NCBI RefSeq assembly: GCF_026427715.1
Contig: NZ_CP107558.1
Coordinates: 1,215,001 to 1,279,000 of the forward strand
DNA from: Methylocystis sp. MJC1
Lineage (GTDB): Bacteria > Pseudomonadota > Alphaproteobacteria > Rhizobiales > Beijerinckiaceae
Reading direction: 5' to 3'
Length of the DNA: 64,000 bases
The notes under the pieces are model-generated. The model saw only the letters and a program-made list of their open reading frames with translations. It did not search any database and had not been told where the DNA came from. This document shows, piece by piece, positions 1-7,378 of the stretch (position 1 is its first letter; each line of letters starts with the position of its first letter). The position numbers and the translations under genes are program-made.

Positions 1-352
1 GACGCGGGGCGGCGAACAGTCCGGAATGCGGCAAGCGGCCGAGCAGGATGACATCCGAGACAAGATAAGGGAAAGGCGTCGTATGCCCTTGCGGGACATA
101 GGCGACGTGCTTCGCGAGCTGACGACGCGCCAGTTGCGCCAAGGGGCGGCCGTCGAGTTCGACGCCGCCGCTTTGCGGCTTCAACAGGCCGAGTAGAATC
201 CGGAACAATGTGCTTTTGCCAGCGCCATTCGCGCCGAGAAGCGCGACAATCTCTCCGGGAGCGACCGACATATCGACGCCCGCGAGCACCGAGCGCTCGC
301 CGCGCGAAAAGACAATCTCACGGGCAATCAACGCAGCAGTTGGCGACGTCAC
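1..352 (-). CDS. ABC transporter ATP-binding protein, FecE/BtuD type (3' end cut by window)
   Basis: Cytoplasmic ATPase of an iron-complex/cobalamin-type importer. The visible N-terminal part reads MTSPTAALIAREIVFSRGE and contains the Walker A motif GANGAGKST followed by the Q-loop region AYVPQGH. The LSGGQ signature and Walker B lie beyond the window edge. The GTG start overlaps the TGA stop of the upstream permease gene (GTGA), the usual sign of translational coupling. The substrate cannot be read from this part; siderophore, haem or corrinoid are all possible. Confidence 0.88.
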   Translation of the reverse strand, partial: MTSPTAALIAREIVFSRGERSVLAGVDMSVAPGEIVALLGANGAGKSTLFRILLGLLKPQSGGVELDGRPLAQLARRQLAKHVAYVPQGHTTPFPYLVSDVILLGRLPHSGLFAAPR

Positions 353-1350
353 AACCAACCCCTCCGCGCATGCCGCAGGACAAGGATAAAGGCCGGCACG
401 CCGAGGAGTTCCGTGATAACTCCGATGGGGATTTCCGCATAAGCGATCGTGCGGGAGAGACAATCGGCGAGAATGAGAAAGATCGCGCCGAGCAAAGCGC
501 TCGCGGGAATGAGGCGACGGTTGAGCGGTCCAATCAAGAGCCGCGCGACATGCGGCACGACAAGGCCGATCCAGCCGACCATGCCGGCGAGAGAGACCGA
601 CAGCGAAGAGATGAGCGTGGCAAGGCCAATCACGCCATATCTCACAGCGGTCACGGACACGCCGAGCGAGGCGGCCTCGTCGTCGCCCATGGTCATCGCA
701 TCCAGCGCACGACCGAGCGCGCAGAGAAGCGCGACACCCACAAGAATCGGCGCGGAGGCAAAGGTAAGCTGCGAAAGATCGAGCGCGCCGAGACTGCCCA
801 TCAGCCAATAGACGATGGCGGGCAGGCGATCGGCGGGGTCCGCGGCATATTTCACGAGCGACAGAAGCGCGCTGAAAAAAGCCCCCGAGATCATGCCGCC
901 GAGAACCAGCACGATGATCGAGGCCCGCCCATAGAGATTGGCGATGAGCCCGCCAAGAAAGACGGCGGCGACGCCCATCACGAAAGCCGCGAGCTGCACG
1001 ACGAGCCAATGGCCCGAAATCAGCACGCCCAATGCGGCGCCAAAGCTCGCGCCGCCGAGCACGCCGAGAATCCCCGGCGAGACGAGCGGATTGCGGAAGA
1101 TTGCCTGGAAAGACGCGCCCGAAGCCGACAGAGCGGCGCCGATGAGCGCGGCGCCGAGCACGCGCGGCAGACGGATTTCGACAAGGAGATTGTGCAGGAG
1201 ATCAGCGCGCTCGGGCGGGAGATCGACAAGGCCGAGCATCGACGCGAGGTAGGCAAGAATATCGACTGGCGGGAGCGGATAGCGCCCGACGCCGAGCGCC
1301 AACAGCAGCGTGGCGAGCAGGGCGGGGACGAGAAGAAAGAGGGGGCTCAA
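349..1350 (-). CDS. FecCD-family ABC transporter permease
   Basis: Inner-membrane permease of the iron-complex importer (FecCD/BtuC family), about 333 residues, with the many hydrophobic helices expected. It has the conserved RLPRVLGAALIGAALSASGA segment near the N-terminus and a GMVGWIGLVVPHVAR segment near the C-terminus that contacts the ATPase. I chose the TTG at 1350 because it follows AAGGAC at good spacing and gives the usual family length. A longer reading frame upstream runs into the binding-protein gene. The stop of the preceding gene lies only a few bases before this start. Confidence 0.9.
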   Translation of the reverse strand: MSPLFLLVPALLATLLLALGVGRYPLPPVDILAYLASMLGLVDLPPERADLLHNLLVEIRLPRVLGAALIGAALSASGASFQAIFRNPLVSPGILGVLGGASFGAALGVLISGHWLVVQLAAFVMGVAAVFLGGLIANLYGRASIIVLVLGGMISGAFFSALLSLVKYAADPADRLPAIVYWLMGSLGALDLSQLTFASAPILVGVALLCALGRALDAMTMGDDEAASLGVSVTAVRYGVIGLATLISSLSVSLAGMVGWIGLVVPHVARLLIGPLNRRLIPASALLGAIFLILADCLSRTIAYAEIPIGVITELLGVPAFILVLRHARRGWL

Positions 1351-1352
1351 CT

Positions 1353-2396
1353 TTAGTCCTTGCCGAGGATTCGCTCGACATCCGCGTCGTCTATGTCCAC
1401 GCCGAGAAAGAGCGCGTAGAATTTCTTCGTCTCGCTCTTCACGTCGAATGGGTAGCGCGACGGATAGAAAAGATTGGCGAGCCATTGAATGCCGAGCGCG
1501 CGCATATAGCTCGGCGGCCGATCGAGCCAGTTGAAGGGGTCATGCGGGACGTAGAAAACGCGCCCCGACTTTGCCGCCGGCACGTTTCGCCAGGCGGGAT
1601 TGGTTTTGGCGGCGGTTGCAAAGCCCTTATCCTGGGAAAGGATGATCGCGGGCGCCAGGGCGACGATCTGCTCGAGACTGATCTTCTCCATGCCCATATG
1701 GGTCGCCTGCTCGCAGTGATAGACATTGTCGCCGCCCGCGAGAAGGATGGGCTCCGCGTGGAAGCTCTTGTCGCAATCGGTGGCGAGCCCGTCGGCGCTT
1801 TCGGCGCAATAGACCCTTGCCTTTTCTGCGGCTGGAATATCCCCAACGGCTTTACGCACGCGCGTTTGCGCATCTTCAATATAGGTCGCAAGCGCTTCGG
1901 CTTTTTCCTTTCGTCCGAACAGATCGCCAAGGAAGCGAAAAGCGGCAGGATAATCGGCGAGCGTGTCGAGCCGCACGAAGACGACCGGCATGCCCATTTT
2001 CGCAAAGCTAGCTTCGGCCTTCGCGTTGTCGACGAAGCGGTCGAGCCAGGCGATCACAAGGTCCGGATGGCGGCTCATGACTTCTTCGGGATTCAACGCC
2101 CGGCCGAATCCGGCCTGGCTGCCGAGCGTCGGTAGAGCCGCAATCTCCTTGCGAAGAAGTGGTTTTTCTCCGGCCTGATAGGGCGTGTTGAGCCCGATCA
2201 TCAAATCCGGGGCCAAAGCGTAGAGCGTGAGGGTTGCGGGTGGAGACGAACCATAGACCCGCGCGATCTTGTTGGGGATGACAACGTGGCGGCCCGCCAT
2301 ATCGACAATCTCGCGCGCCGCCGCCAAACAGGGCAGCGTTATCATCAGCAGCGACAAAAGGATGATATGGATTCCGCTCGATCGGTTCTTTGTCAT
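1353..2396 (-). CDS. Periplasmic iron-complex ABC transporter substrate-binding protein
   Basis: Class-III (helical backbone) binding protein that delivers a metal chelate to the permease encoded next. A hydrophobic signal segment (IILLSLLMITLPCLAAA) is followed by REIVDMAGRHVVIPNKIARV, the usual start of the fold, and by the DLVIAW motif. Two cysteines near the middle (YCAES and TDCDKS) are unusual. The ATG at 2396 lies inside the terminal GGGAATGAC of a repeat of family A, so the repeat seems to provide the start codon. A longer frame runs through the repeat to 2615 but would put a long non-signal stretch first. Confidence 0.82.
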   Translation of the reverse strand: MTKNRSSGIHIILLSLLMITLPCLAAAREIVDMAGRHVVIPNKIARVYGSSPPATLTLYALAPDLMIGLNTPYQAGEKPLLRKEIAALPTLGSQAGFGRALNPEEVMSRHPDLVIAWLDRFVDNAKAEASFAKMGMPVVFVRLDTLADYPAAFRFLGDLFGRKEKAEALATYIEDAQTRVRKAVGDIPAAEKARVYCAESADGLATDCDKSFHAEPILLAGGDNVYHCEQATHMGMEKISLEQIVALAPAIILSQDKGFATAAKTNPAWRNVPAAKSGRVFYVPHDPFNWLDRPPSYMRALGIQWLANLFYPSRYPFDVKSETKKFYALFLGVDIDDADVERILGKD

Positions 2397-2496
2397 TCCC
2401 GACGCTCGCGAAGCGAGCGATCTGGAATCCAGAGCAGAACCTGCGCTCTTGTGACTCTGGATTCCCGGTCGGGCTTCCAGCCCGCCGGGAATGACA
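2392..2496. repeat. Family A palindromic repeat, copy 1
   Basis: About 105 bp, built as two hairpins: one arm with GACGCTCGCGAAGCGAGCG, the other with GGTCGGGCTTCCAGCCCGCC. They are bounded by GTCATTCCC and GGGAATGAC and joined through GGAATCCAGAGC / CTCTGGATTCCC. This copy lies between the broken monooxygenase gene and the binding-protein gene and overlaps the probable start codon of the latter. Confidence 0.9.
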
Positions 2497-2542
2497 CGCT
2501 CGAATGCGTGCTGCACAAGCGTGAGAGAGCTGTCTTGGCGGA

Positions 2543-3479
2543 TCATGAAATCGACTGCCCTTCGAGCGTCTCTGCACATGCCTTCACATAAGGTCGAATA
2601 CGGTCGGCAAAACAATCGAGCGCGCGCAGATTGCGGTCTTCGTCAAGTGACGCCGGTTTGAGAATCAGAGAGCGACAACCCGTGCGTTCGCGCAGCTCTT
2701 CGATCTTGTCCCTTACCTCGGTGATGCTTCCGATCAGCGAGCGCTCGATCAGATCAGTTGGATCGAAGGCTGGACCTTTTTCGCCGCGCGCGAGTAAAAT
2801 GCCCTGCATACGCTCGGAGAAGCGATGGATGAAGGGCAGGGCCTCGGCGAGGGCCTCTTCCCGTGTTGGCGCGGCAAAATAGAAACGCGCGAGAACGAGG
2901 CGCGGGTCTGCGTCGGAGACGCTGCGATAGGCCTTGACGGCCTGCACGATGCGTTCGATCGGAAAAGGCGAGGCGCCCATGATGCCAAAGCCGTTCCTCG
3001 CCGCATAAGCGATCGCATCCCGCGTCCTAATAGGCGCCCTGGAAGCTGACGCACTCGTCATAGAGAAGGCGATTGATCAGCTCCAGCGCCTCTATTGTCA
3101 TGGCGCGCGTGTCTGCCTCCGCCACGGCAAAATGCTTGTTCTGGCGCCAGAACGGGCCGCCCTTTGCGACGCCGAAGTCGAAGCGCCCATTAGTGAGAAG
3201 ATCGACGGTCGCGACGTCTTCCGCGACCTGGATGGGGTTGCGGAAGGCGAGAAGAACCGCTGCGGAGCCACGACGAATATGCGTCGTGACGCCTGCGAGA
3301 TAGCCGATCAGGGGAAATATCGACGGGCTTGCGGCGTCCGGGTCGAAGTGGTGTTCGGCGACCCAAGCCTCGTCGAACCCCAAGAATTCGGCGCGCCGCA
3401 CGATGCGCGACTGCGCCGCATAACAACGGACATAGTCGCCGGCCGGATTTTCATAGGTGCAGAAAACGCCAAATTTCAT
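2543..3479 (-). pseudogene. Luciferase-like (LLM class) flavin monooxygenase, disrupted by internal deletion and frameshift
   Basis: The N-terminal half (MKFGVFCTYENPAGDY through LLYDECVSFQGAY) stops at 3027. The C-terminal half (RDAIAYAARNGFGIMGAS onward) continues in another frame to 2543. Together they match a bacterial-luciferase-like FMN-dependent oxidoreductase. In intact relatives some 30-40 residues (the substrate loop and a Pro-rich strand) lie between these two blocks, so the junction near 3025-3035 is a deletion that also shifts the frame. A programmed frameshift would not explain the missing residues. Downstream on the same strand is the ABC importer, which may once have been co-transcribed. 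Confidence 0.8.
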
Positions 3480-3745
3480 TTCCAACCCAGACGCCGCTTC
3501 ACGTCGCAGTGGGAGGGAAGTCCCTGCTGACGATATGTAATAGATACATATAGCGAAAGCATAGCCCGAGGGTAACGAAGCGCAAGCTTGAAACTTAGGC
3601 AGCAGCGCAGCCTTGCGTCGGCATGGCGCCGAAGGCGCATGCAAACATCGACGCCGAGCCTCGAAGAGGCTGAGCGCCGCCCTACTTAACAGCCGCCCCC
3701 AGAATGGAGGCTGGCCCGATCAGGCCGCGACGTTGGAGGGAGCAG

Positions 3746-3952
3746 ATGAAGATTTCCGCGCGCAACGCGCTCGACGGCACGGTCAAGGACATCAAGAAGG
3801 GCGCGACCACCTCCCATGTCACGATCGACGTCGGCGGGCAGACAGTCACCGCTTCGATCACCAATGAGTCAGTCGACGAGCTAGGCTTGAAAGCCGGCGC
3901 GAAGGTCAAGGCCGTCATCAAATCGTCAGACGTGATGATCGCCACCCTTTAA
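3746..3952 (+). CDS. Molbindin (Mop/TOBE domain), molybdate-binding protein
   Basis: A 68-residue single Mop (TOBE) domain, MKISARNALDGTVKDIKKGA and so on, ending in the SSDVMIATL motif typical of molbindins. Such proteins form small rings that bind molybdate or tungstate in the cytoplasm and buffer its supply to cofactor synthesis. The start is set by GGAGGGAGCAG just upstream. No modABC genes lie next to it; the neighbouring ABC importer is of another family. Confidence 0.9.
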   Translation: MKISARNALDGTVKDIKKGATTSHVTIDVGGQTVTASITNESVDELGLKAGAKVKAVIKSSDVMIATL

Positions 3953-4033
3953 CGGGCATGCGCCCGGGCCAGACCTAAAATCTGAAGCGCCTCTTCAGCA
4001 ACGCCGCTCGACGCTGTTACGAGCCGCGCGGCG

Positions 4034-4459
4034 TCAATGCGCTTTGTCGTGCGCGTTGTCGGGATCGTTACGCATCCAGTCGGCGAGCTTGGCGAGCGCC
4101 TCTGCAATCGATCCTCGCGGCGCCGGGTCGGTTATGCACTCTTCCAGTGCCGCGTTCATGCAGATGAGCCAGGCGTCGCGTTCCGCGGGGCCGATGGGGA
4201 AACGCGCGTGCCGCATTCTGAGCCGCGGATGGCCGCGCTTCGCCGAGTAGTTCTTGGGGCCGCCAAGCCATTCGGTGAGATAGAGCTTCAGGATCGCCTT
4301 GGTCGGGCCGAGGTCTGTCGTATGCATGGCGCGTATCCCACGCGCCGCCTCCATCGTGTCCATGTTGCGGTAGAACGCTTCGACGAGCCGGTCCACCGTG
4401 GGCGCGCCGCCGATATGGTCGTAGAGGGTGGTCGCGTTCTGCGCGTTATTCGTCGTCAT
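4034..4459 (-). CDS. Group II truncated haemoglobin
   Basis: 141-residue 2-on-2 globin. It shows the LYDHIGGAPTVDRLVEAFYRNM start, the YLTEWLGGP block, the GHPRLRMRHARFPIG block containing the proximal histidine, and the ERDAWLICM helix with the conserved Trp of group II. Likely binds oxygen or detoxifies NO/peroxide in the cytoplasm. The C-terminus carries extra charged, His-containing residues (NAHDKAH). It stands alone, convergent with the molbindin gene. Confidence 0.92.
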   Translation of the reverse strand: MTTNNAQNATTLYDHIGGAPTVDRLVEAFYRNMDTMEAARGIRAMHTTDLGPTKAILKLYLTEWLGGPKNYSAKRGHPRLRMRHARFPIGPAERDAWLICMNAALEECITDPAPRGSIAEALAKLADWMRNDPDNAHDKAH

Positions 4460-4577
4460 ATCCGACTTCCAGCAACATGGGCGCCAGGGCGAGGCTCTCT
4501 TATGCGTCAGCCATGCCTACAATCAAGCAACGGCACAAGGCGACGGAATGAGGGCAATTTGCTCCCCTAAAAGAAAA

Positions 4578-4605
4578 ACGGATCGAGACCCTTGTCTCGA
4601 TCCGT
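4578..4605 (-). terminator. Rho-independent terminator of the Gly/His-rich protein gene
   Basis: An 11-bp perfect stem (ACGGATCGAGA / TCTCGATCCGT) with a 6-base loop. On the minus strand it is followed by TTTTTCTTTT. It lies about 55 bases after the stop of the gene ending at 4662. Confidence 0.88.
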
Positions 4606-4661
4606 ATCTTTAGTGCGCTTTGCGCGCGCATTTCGTCATGCGAGCGGCTGCGGCGTTCGGC

Positions 4662-5015
4662 TTACCAGTGGCCGCCGTGATGACCGCCGTGCCCGCCCCC
4701 TCCGTGGTGGCCGCCATGTCCGCCCCAGCCACCATGGCCTCCCCAGCCGCCGTGATGGCCCCATCCGCCGTGATGGCCCCAGCCATAACCGCCGCCCCAG
4801 CCGTAGCCGCCGTGGTAGTGGCCGGAATGGCTCCACCAACATCTGCCGTAGCGGCAGACCCAGACCGCATGAGCCTGTTGCAGTCCCGTAGCGTCGTTCG
4901 ACTGCGCGACCGCGTCCTTGGAGGCCGCGGGCATGGCCGAGGCGGTGAGCGGATTGCCGGCGAGCGCCGCGATCGCGATAAGCGGCGCAGCCATCTTTTT
5001 GGCGTAAGCGTTCAT
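4662..5015 (-). CDS. Exported Gly/His/Trp-rich repeat protein
   Basis: 117 residues. A signal peptide (MNAYAKKMAAPLIAIAALAGNPLTASAM) is followed by a short region with two Cys (VCRYGRC), then a low-complexity tail of repeated GHHGGW and GGHGGW units ending GGHHGGHW. Dense His in Gly-rich repeats suggests metal binding at or outside the cell surface; that is inference. It is followed by a strong terminator. A long open frame on the opposite strand is only its shadow. The YARHG-domain gene lies about 50 bases upstream on the same strand, so the two may be co-transcribed. Confidence 0.85.
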   Translation of the reverse strand: MNAYAKKMAAPLIAIAALAGNPLTASAMPAASKDAVAQSNDATGLQQAHAVWVCRYGRCWWSHSGHYHGGYGWGGGYGWGHHGGWGHHGGWGGHGGWGGHGGHHGGGGHGGHHGGHW

Positions 5016-5063
5016 GTAAATCCTCTCGGTTACGGGGTTGAAAAAAGCAGAGCCGTCCGGCCG

Positions 5064-5360
5064 CTAGTTGCAGCCGTTGCGGCTTTCCCACATCTGGATT
5101 TCATTCACCCTGCGACGCTCCCATCCGCGCAGGTCGCCATAGGGCGGGAAACAGCCGCGGCCGAATTCGGCGCGGGCTCGTTCGGTCTTGAAGCAGTATC
5201 CATTGCGCGCATAAATCTTGTTGCGCTCATGCCAGAGCTGGCCGCAGGACATTTCTGACGGATGCTGCGCTTTCGCCGGCGCCATCGCCGCAACGAGCGC
5301 CGCTCCGGCGACTACGGCCGCAAAGCTCACGCGCGCGCAAGAGAACCAAAATCTCTTCAT
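5064..5360 (-). CDS. YARHG domain-containing exported protein
   Basis: 98 residues: signal peptide (MKRFWFSCARVSFAAVVAGAALVAA) then a YARHG domain. The pattern is CGQLWHERNKIYARNGYCFKT, a paired Cys, and a C-terminal ERRRVNEIQMWESRNGC. The domain is found in periplasmic or secreted proteins and its biochemical role is unknown. The start follows AGGAGCAAGC on the minus strand. Confidence 0.88.
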   Translation of the reverse strand: MKRFWFSCARVSFAAVVAGAALVAAMAPAKAQHPSEMSCGQLWHERNKIYARNGYCFKTERARAEFGRGCFPPYGDLRGWERRRVNEIQMWESRNGCN

Positions 5361-5786
5361 GCTTGCTCCTTCATGCGCCCCCGAAGAGCAGCCAAAGGAC
5401 CATCGTAACTCTATATTTCTAAAGCATTTTCTTCTGTCGCGGCCTGTGGGGGCATGACCGGACGACGCAATAGTATATCACGCAATGCTAACGAATGGTT
5501 TAAAAACCTCAGCTGTTTTGAACATTGCCCACAAGAGATCGCAGCCCTGCACGAGGCGGAGAGCTGCGCACGCATGCGCGAGATCCGGAGATGGAGAAGG
5601 TAATTGGCGCTCCCTAGGGCCGGCGAGCTATTTAGCTGAGTTGCGGACCCGCATGATCACTGTGTGAGAAACTAATACCGCCCTCGGGAGCGAGAGCGTG
5701 TATTGCTTTCCATCTTTGAAGAAGTGGGTTATTCCCCCGAAGCTATCTGTTGACAACGGATACCTCGCATTGGGGTTGTGGAATAT
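5361..5786. other. Gene-free stretch containing the left end of the tRNA-Glu island
   Basis: About 425 bases with lower GC than the surroundings. It holds the presumed promoter of the YARHG gene and, at 5605-5619, a 15-bp copy of the 3' end of tRNA-Glu. No convincing ORF or RNA seen. Confidence 0.6.
5605..5619. repeat. att-like direct repeat, distal copy (TGGCGCTCCCTAGGG)
   Basis: Identical over 15 bases to 7200-7214, which is the 3' end (CCA, acceptor strand and start of the T arm) of tRNA-Glu. This is the arrangement left by integrase-mediated insertion into a tRNA gene. Confidence 0.65.
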
Positions 5787-7112
5787 TTATAGCTCGTCGG
5801 ACCAGAATTCTTCATAGCCATCAGCCGTCACCTCCTCAGAGAACGGAATGCCGTGGATAACATTCGGGTCTGGATTTTGGCGAAGGCCGTAGCGCAAGTA
5901 TCGATGGTCCTCAAGGTCGAAGCCCGCGATAACTCCCATCCTGTCGAATTTCGCTAGCGTTCCGGCATTTGAGAAAATGACTGCAGAAACATTTTCGGCT
6001 CCCGGAAGATCAAAGAAACCCGATGGGATGGTCTTGTCGCCAAACGTGTGAAACTCGTTCTTCACTGCGCGTGTAATCAACTCTCCGTCAACGATCTCAA
6101 ACTCAATCCTATGTCCATATAGGTATGGCCAGAGAGCTGATTGCGTGTAGGTCATCGAGCCAAGCTCTTCCTCGCTGCTCGGCTTGTGATAGTCAGCAAC
6201 CGCAATAATGAATGGCTTGTTCGCTGTCTTTCCGCGCTCCCAGTAATTCTCGCCGTTTTTGTTCTTTTTGTGCAGTTTGCTCGTGAGGGCAGAACCGAAC
6301 TTCATCGGCATGTAGTCAGCCAAGAACGCCCTCATTTCTTCAGGCGTCTTTGGATTGGGATGCTCGGCGAGGACTCCTGATGTCGACGGGGCGGTTGTGG
6401 TCGCCTCGACTGTGAATGTAATCCCTGGCGCAGAGCAGAGAAAGTCCGGCGCTTCTGGTTGCTCGATATCGAAACCAAGCTCTCTGAAGCTCGCCCACAG
6501 ATATAGCTCCCAGAGGCGCTGGTCGAAAGCACTCCGTTGGAATTCTTTAACGAAATGCGGGTCGCTCGGTGTCAGCCATGGGCCAATCTCTTTAAAAACC
6601 GCACGCGCAGGCTCTCGCCCTGGTGTTTCGATCAATAGCTTGAAATACGGATGCAGGACGGCTGGGTCCGTTCCATCAGGAACTCGTAACAGGTCGATGG
6701 GATAATTAGTCTCGTCGCCTTGATCCCCAAGCGCAACGAAGTCGCCTTCCTCGACGGCGCGCGCGATCCGCTCTCGCAGCGCCTCGGTCGCTCGTGGCTG
6801 GGTTTGGATGCTTGCGTGAATATCGGAGCAACGAAATCGTCCGATTTTGTCCCTGGCAAAGAGCACCCAACCGAAGTCGTTGTCGACACGGTCTCTGAAC
6901 ACAAGGCCCAGCACTCGCTCTTCCGGATCGCTCCAGCAGGAAAGCTCGTCCGAAAGAAGCCGGACATACGCCAGCCGGGCTCCTATCGAAAAGAGATCAA
7001 ACCTAGCCGGGTTCATAGGTTGGCTGAATTTGGCGATCTTAGCGAGACGCTTCGCGCGCTGCTGCGCCTCTCCCATATCCCACCCATTTACGCTTTTTCG
7101 GATTGGCGGCAT
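5787..7112 (-). CDS. Protein of unknown function, possible PD-(D/E)XK nuclease-like core
   Basis: 441 residues, soluble, no signal peptide or membrane segment. I do not recognise a named family with certainty. The middle part (residues about 195-240) reads FDQRLWELYLWASFRELGF, then APDF, then FTVEATTTA: a Glu in a helix, a PD pair and a Glu in a strand, like the restriction-endonuclease fold. The usual catalytic Lys after the last Glu is replaced by Thr. The N-terminal 180 residues and the C-terminal domain have no motif I can name. The start may instead be the ATG 12 codons later (MGEAQQRAKR), which has GGGTGGGAT before it. Lower GC and the att-like flanks point to horizontal transfer. Confidence 0.75.
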   Translation of the reverse strand: MPPIRKSVNGWDMGEAQQRAKRLAKIAKFSQPMNPARFDLFSIGARLAYVRLLSDELSCWSDPEERVLGLVFRDRVDNDFGWVLFARDKIGRFRCSDIHASIQTQPRATEALRERIARAVEEGDFVALGDQGDETNYPIDLLRVPDGTDPAVLHPYFKLLIETPGREPARAVFKEIGPWLTPSDPHFVKEFQRSAFDQRLWELYLWASFRELGFDIEQPEAPDFLCSAPGITFTVEATTTAPSTSGVLAEHPNPKTPEEMRAFLADYMPMKFGSALTSKLHKKNKNGENYWERGKTANKPFIIAVADYHKPSSEEELGSMTYTQSALWPYLYGHRIEFEIVDGELITRAVKNEFHTFGDKTIPSGFFDLPGAENVSAVIFSNAGTLAKFDRMGVIAGFDLEDHRYLRYGLRQNPDPNVIHGIPFSEEVTADGYEEFWSDEL

Positions 7113-7199
7113 CCGATGGCGTGCGCCGATGCCTTTTCCGTATAATTTCCGTATGGGTAGAGATTCCCTACCGAGATCTATTTAATCTCTTGATTTTAA

Positions 7200-7214
7200 T
7201 GGCGCTCCCTAGGG
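7200..7214. repeat. att-like direct repeat, tRNA copy (TGGCGCTCCCTAGGG)
   Basis: The part of the tRNA-Glu gene from the encoded CCA through the acceptor strand into the T stem. Matches 5605-5619 exactly. Confidence 0.65.
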
Positions 7215-7275
7215 GACTCGAACCCCTGTTTTCGCCGTGAGAGGGCGACGTCCTAGACCGCTAGACGAAGGGAGC
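7200..7275 (-). tRNA. tRNA-Glu (anticodon CUC)
   Basis: On the minus strand the acceptor stem GCTCCCT pairs with AGGGAGC. The anticodon loop is CTCTCAC (anticodon CTC), the T arm is AGGGGTTCGAGTCCCCT, and CCA is encoded after discriminator G. All cloverleaf arms can be drawn. Its 3' end is duplicated at 5605-5619. Confidence 0.95.
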
Positions 7276-7378
7276 GGGGAGCCGCTCTATAGACCGCCGA
7301 GTGCGGCTCGGCAAGGGCCTCGCAACGACTTTCGCGCTTTCTTTCGTCGTGATAGCCATCGGGCCTGATTTTGGGACG

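Larger units (their letters stand above)
5605..7214. mobile_element. Putative tRNA-Glu-integrated mini-island
   Basis: About 1.6 kb lie between the tRNA-Glu 3' end and the duplicated 15-bp segment. The region has lower GC than its neighbours and contains a single gene (5787-7112) unrelated to the flanking housekeeping genes. No integrase is present, so it would be a remnant, or a satellite moved by an enzyme encoded elsewhere. Confidence 0.5.

Noticed and set aside
208..1356. Long open frame on the plus strand across the permease gene
   Set aside because: Its product is Arg/Glu/His-rich without any fold signal. It mirrors the minus-strand permease, whose helices and motifs are clear.
4620..5258. 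Plus-strand frame opposite the Gly/His-rich gene
   Set aside because: Ala/Val-rich shadow of a repeat-coding region. The minus strand has signal peptide, domain match and terminator.
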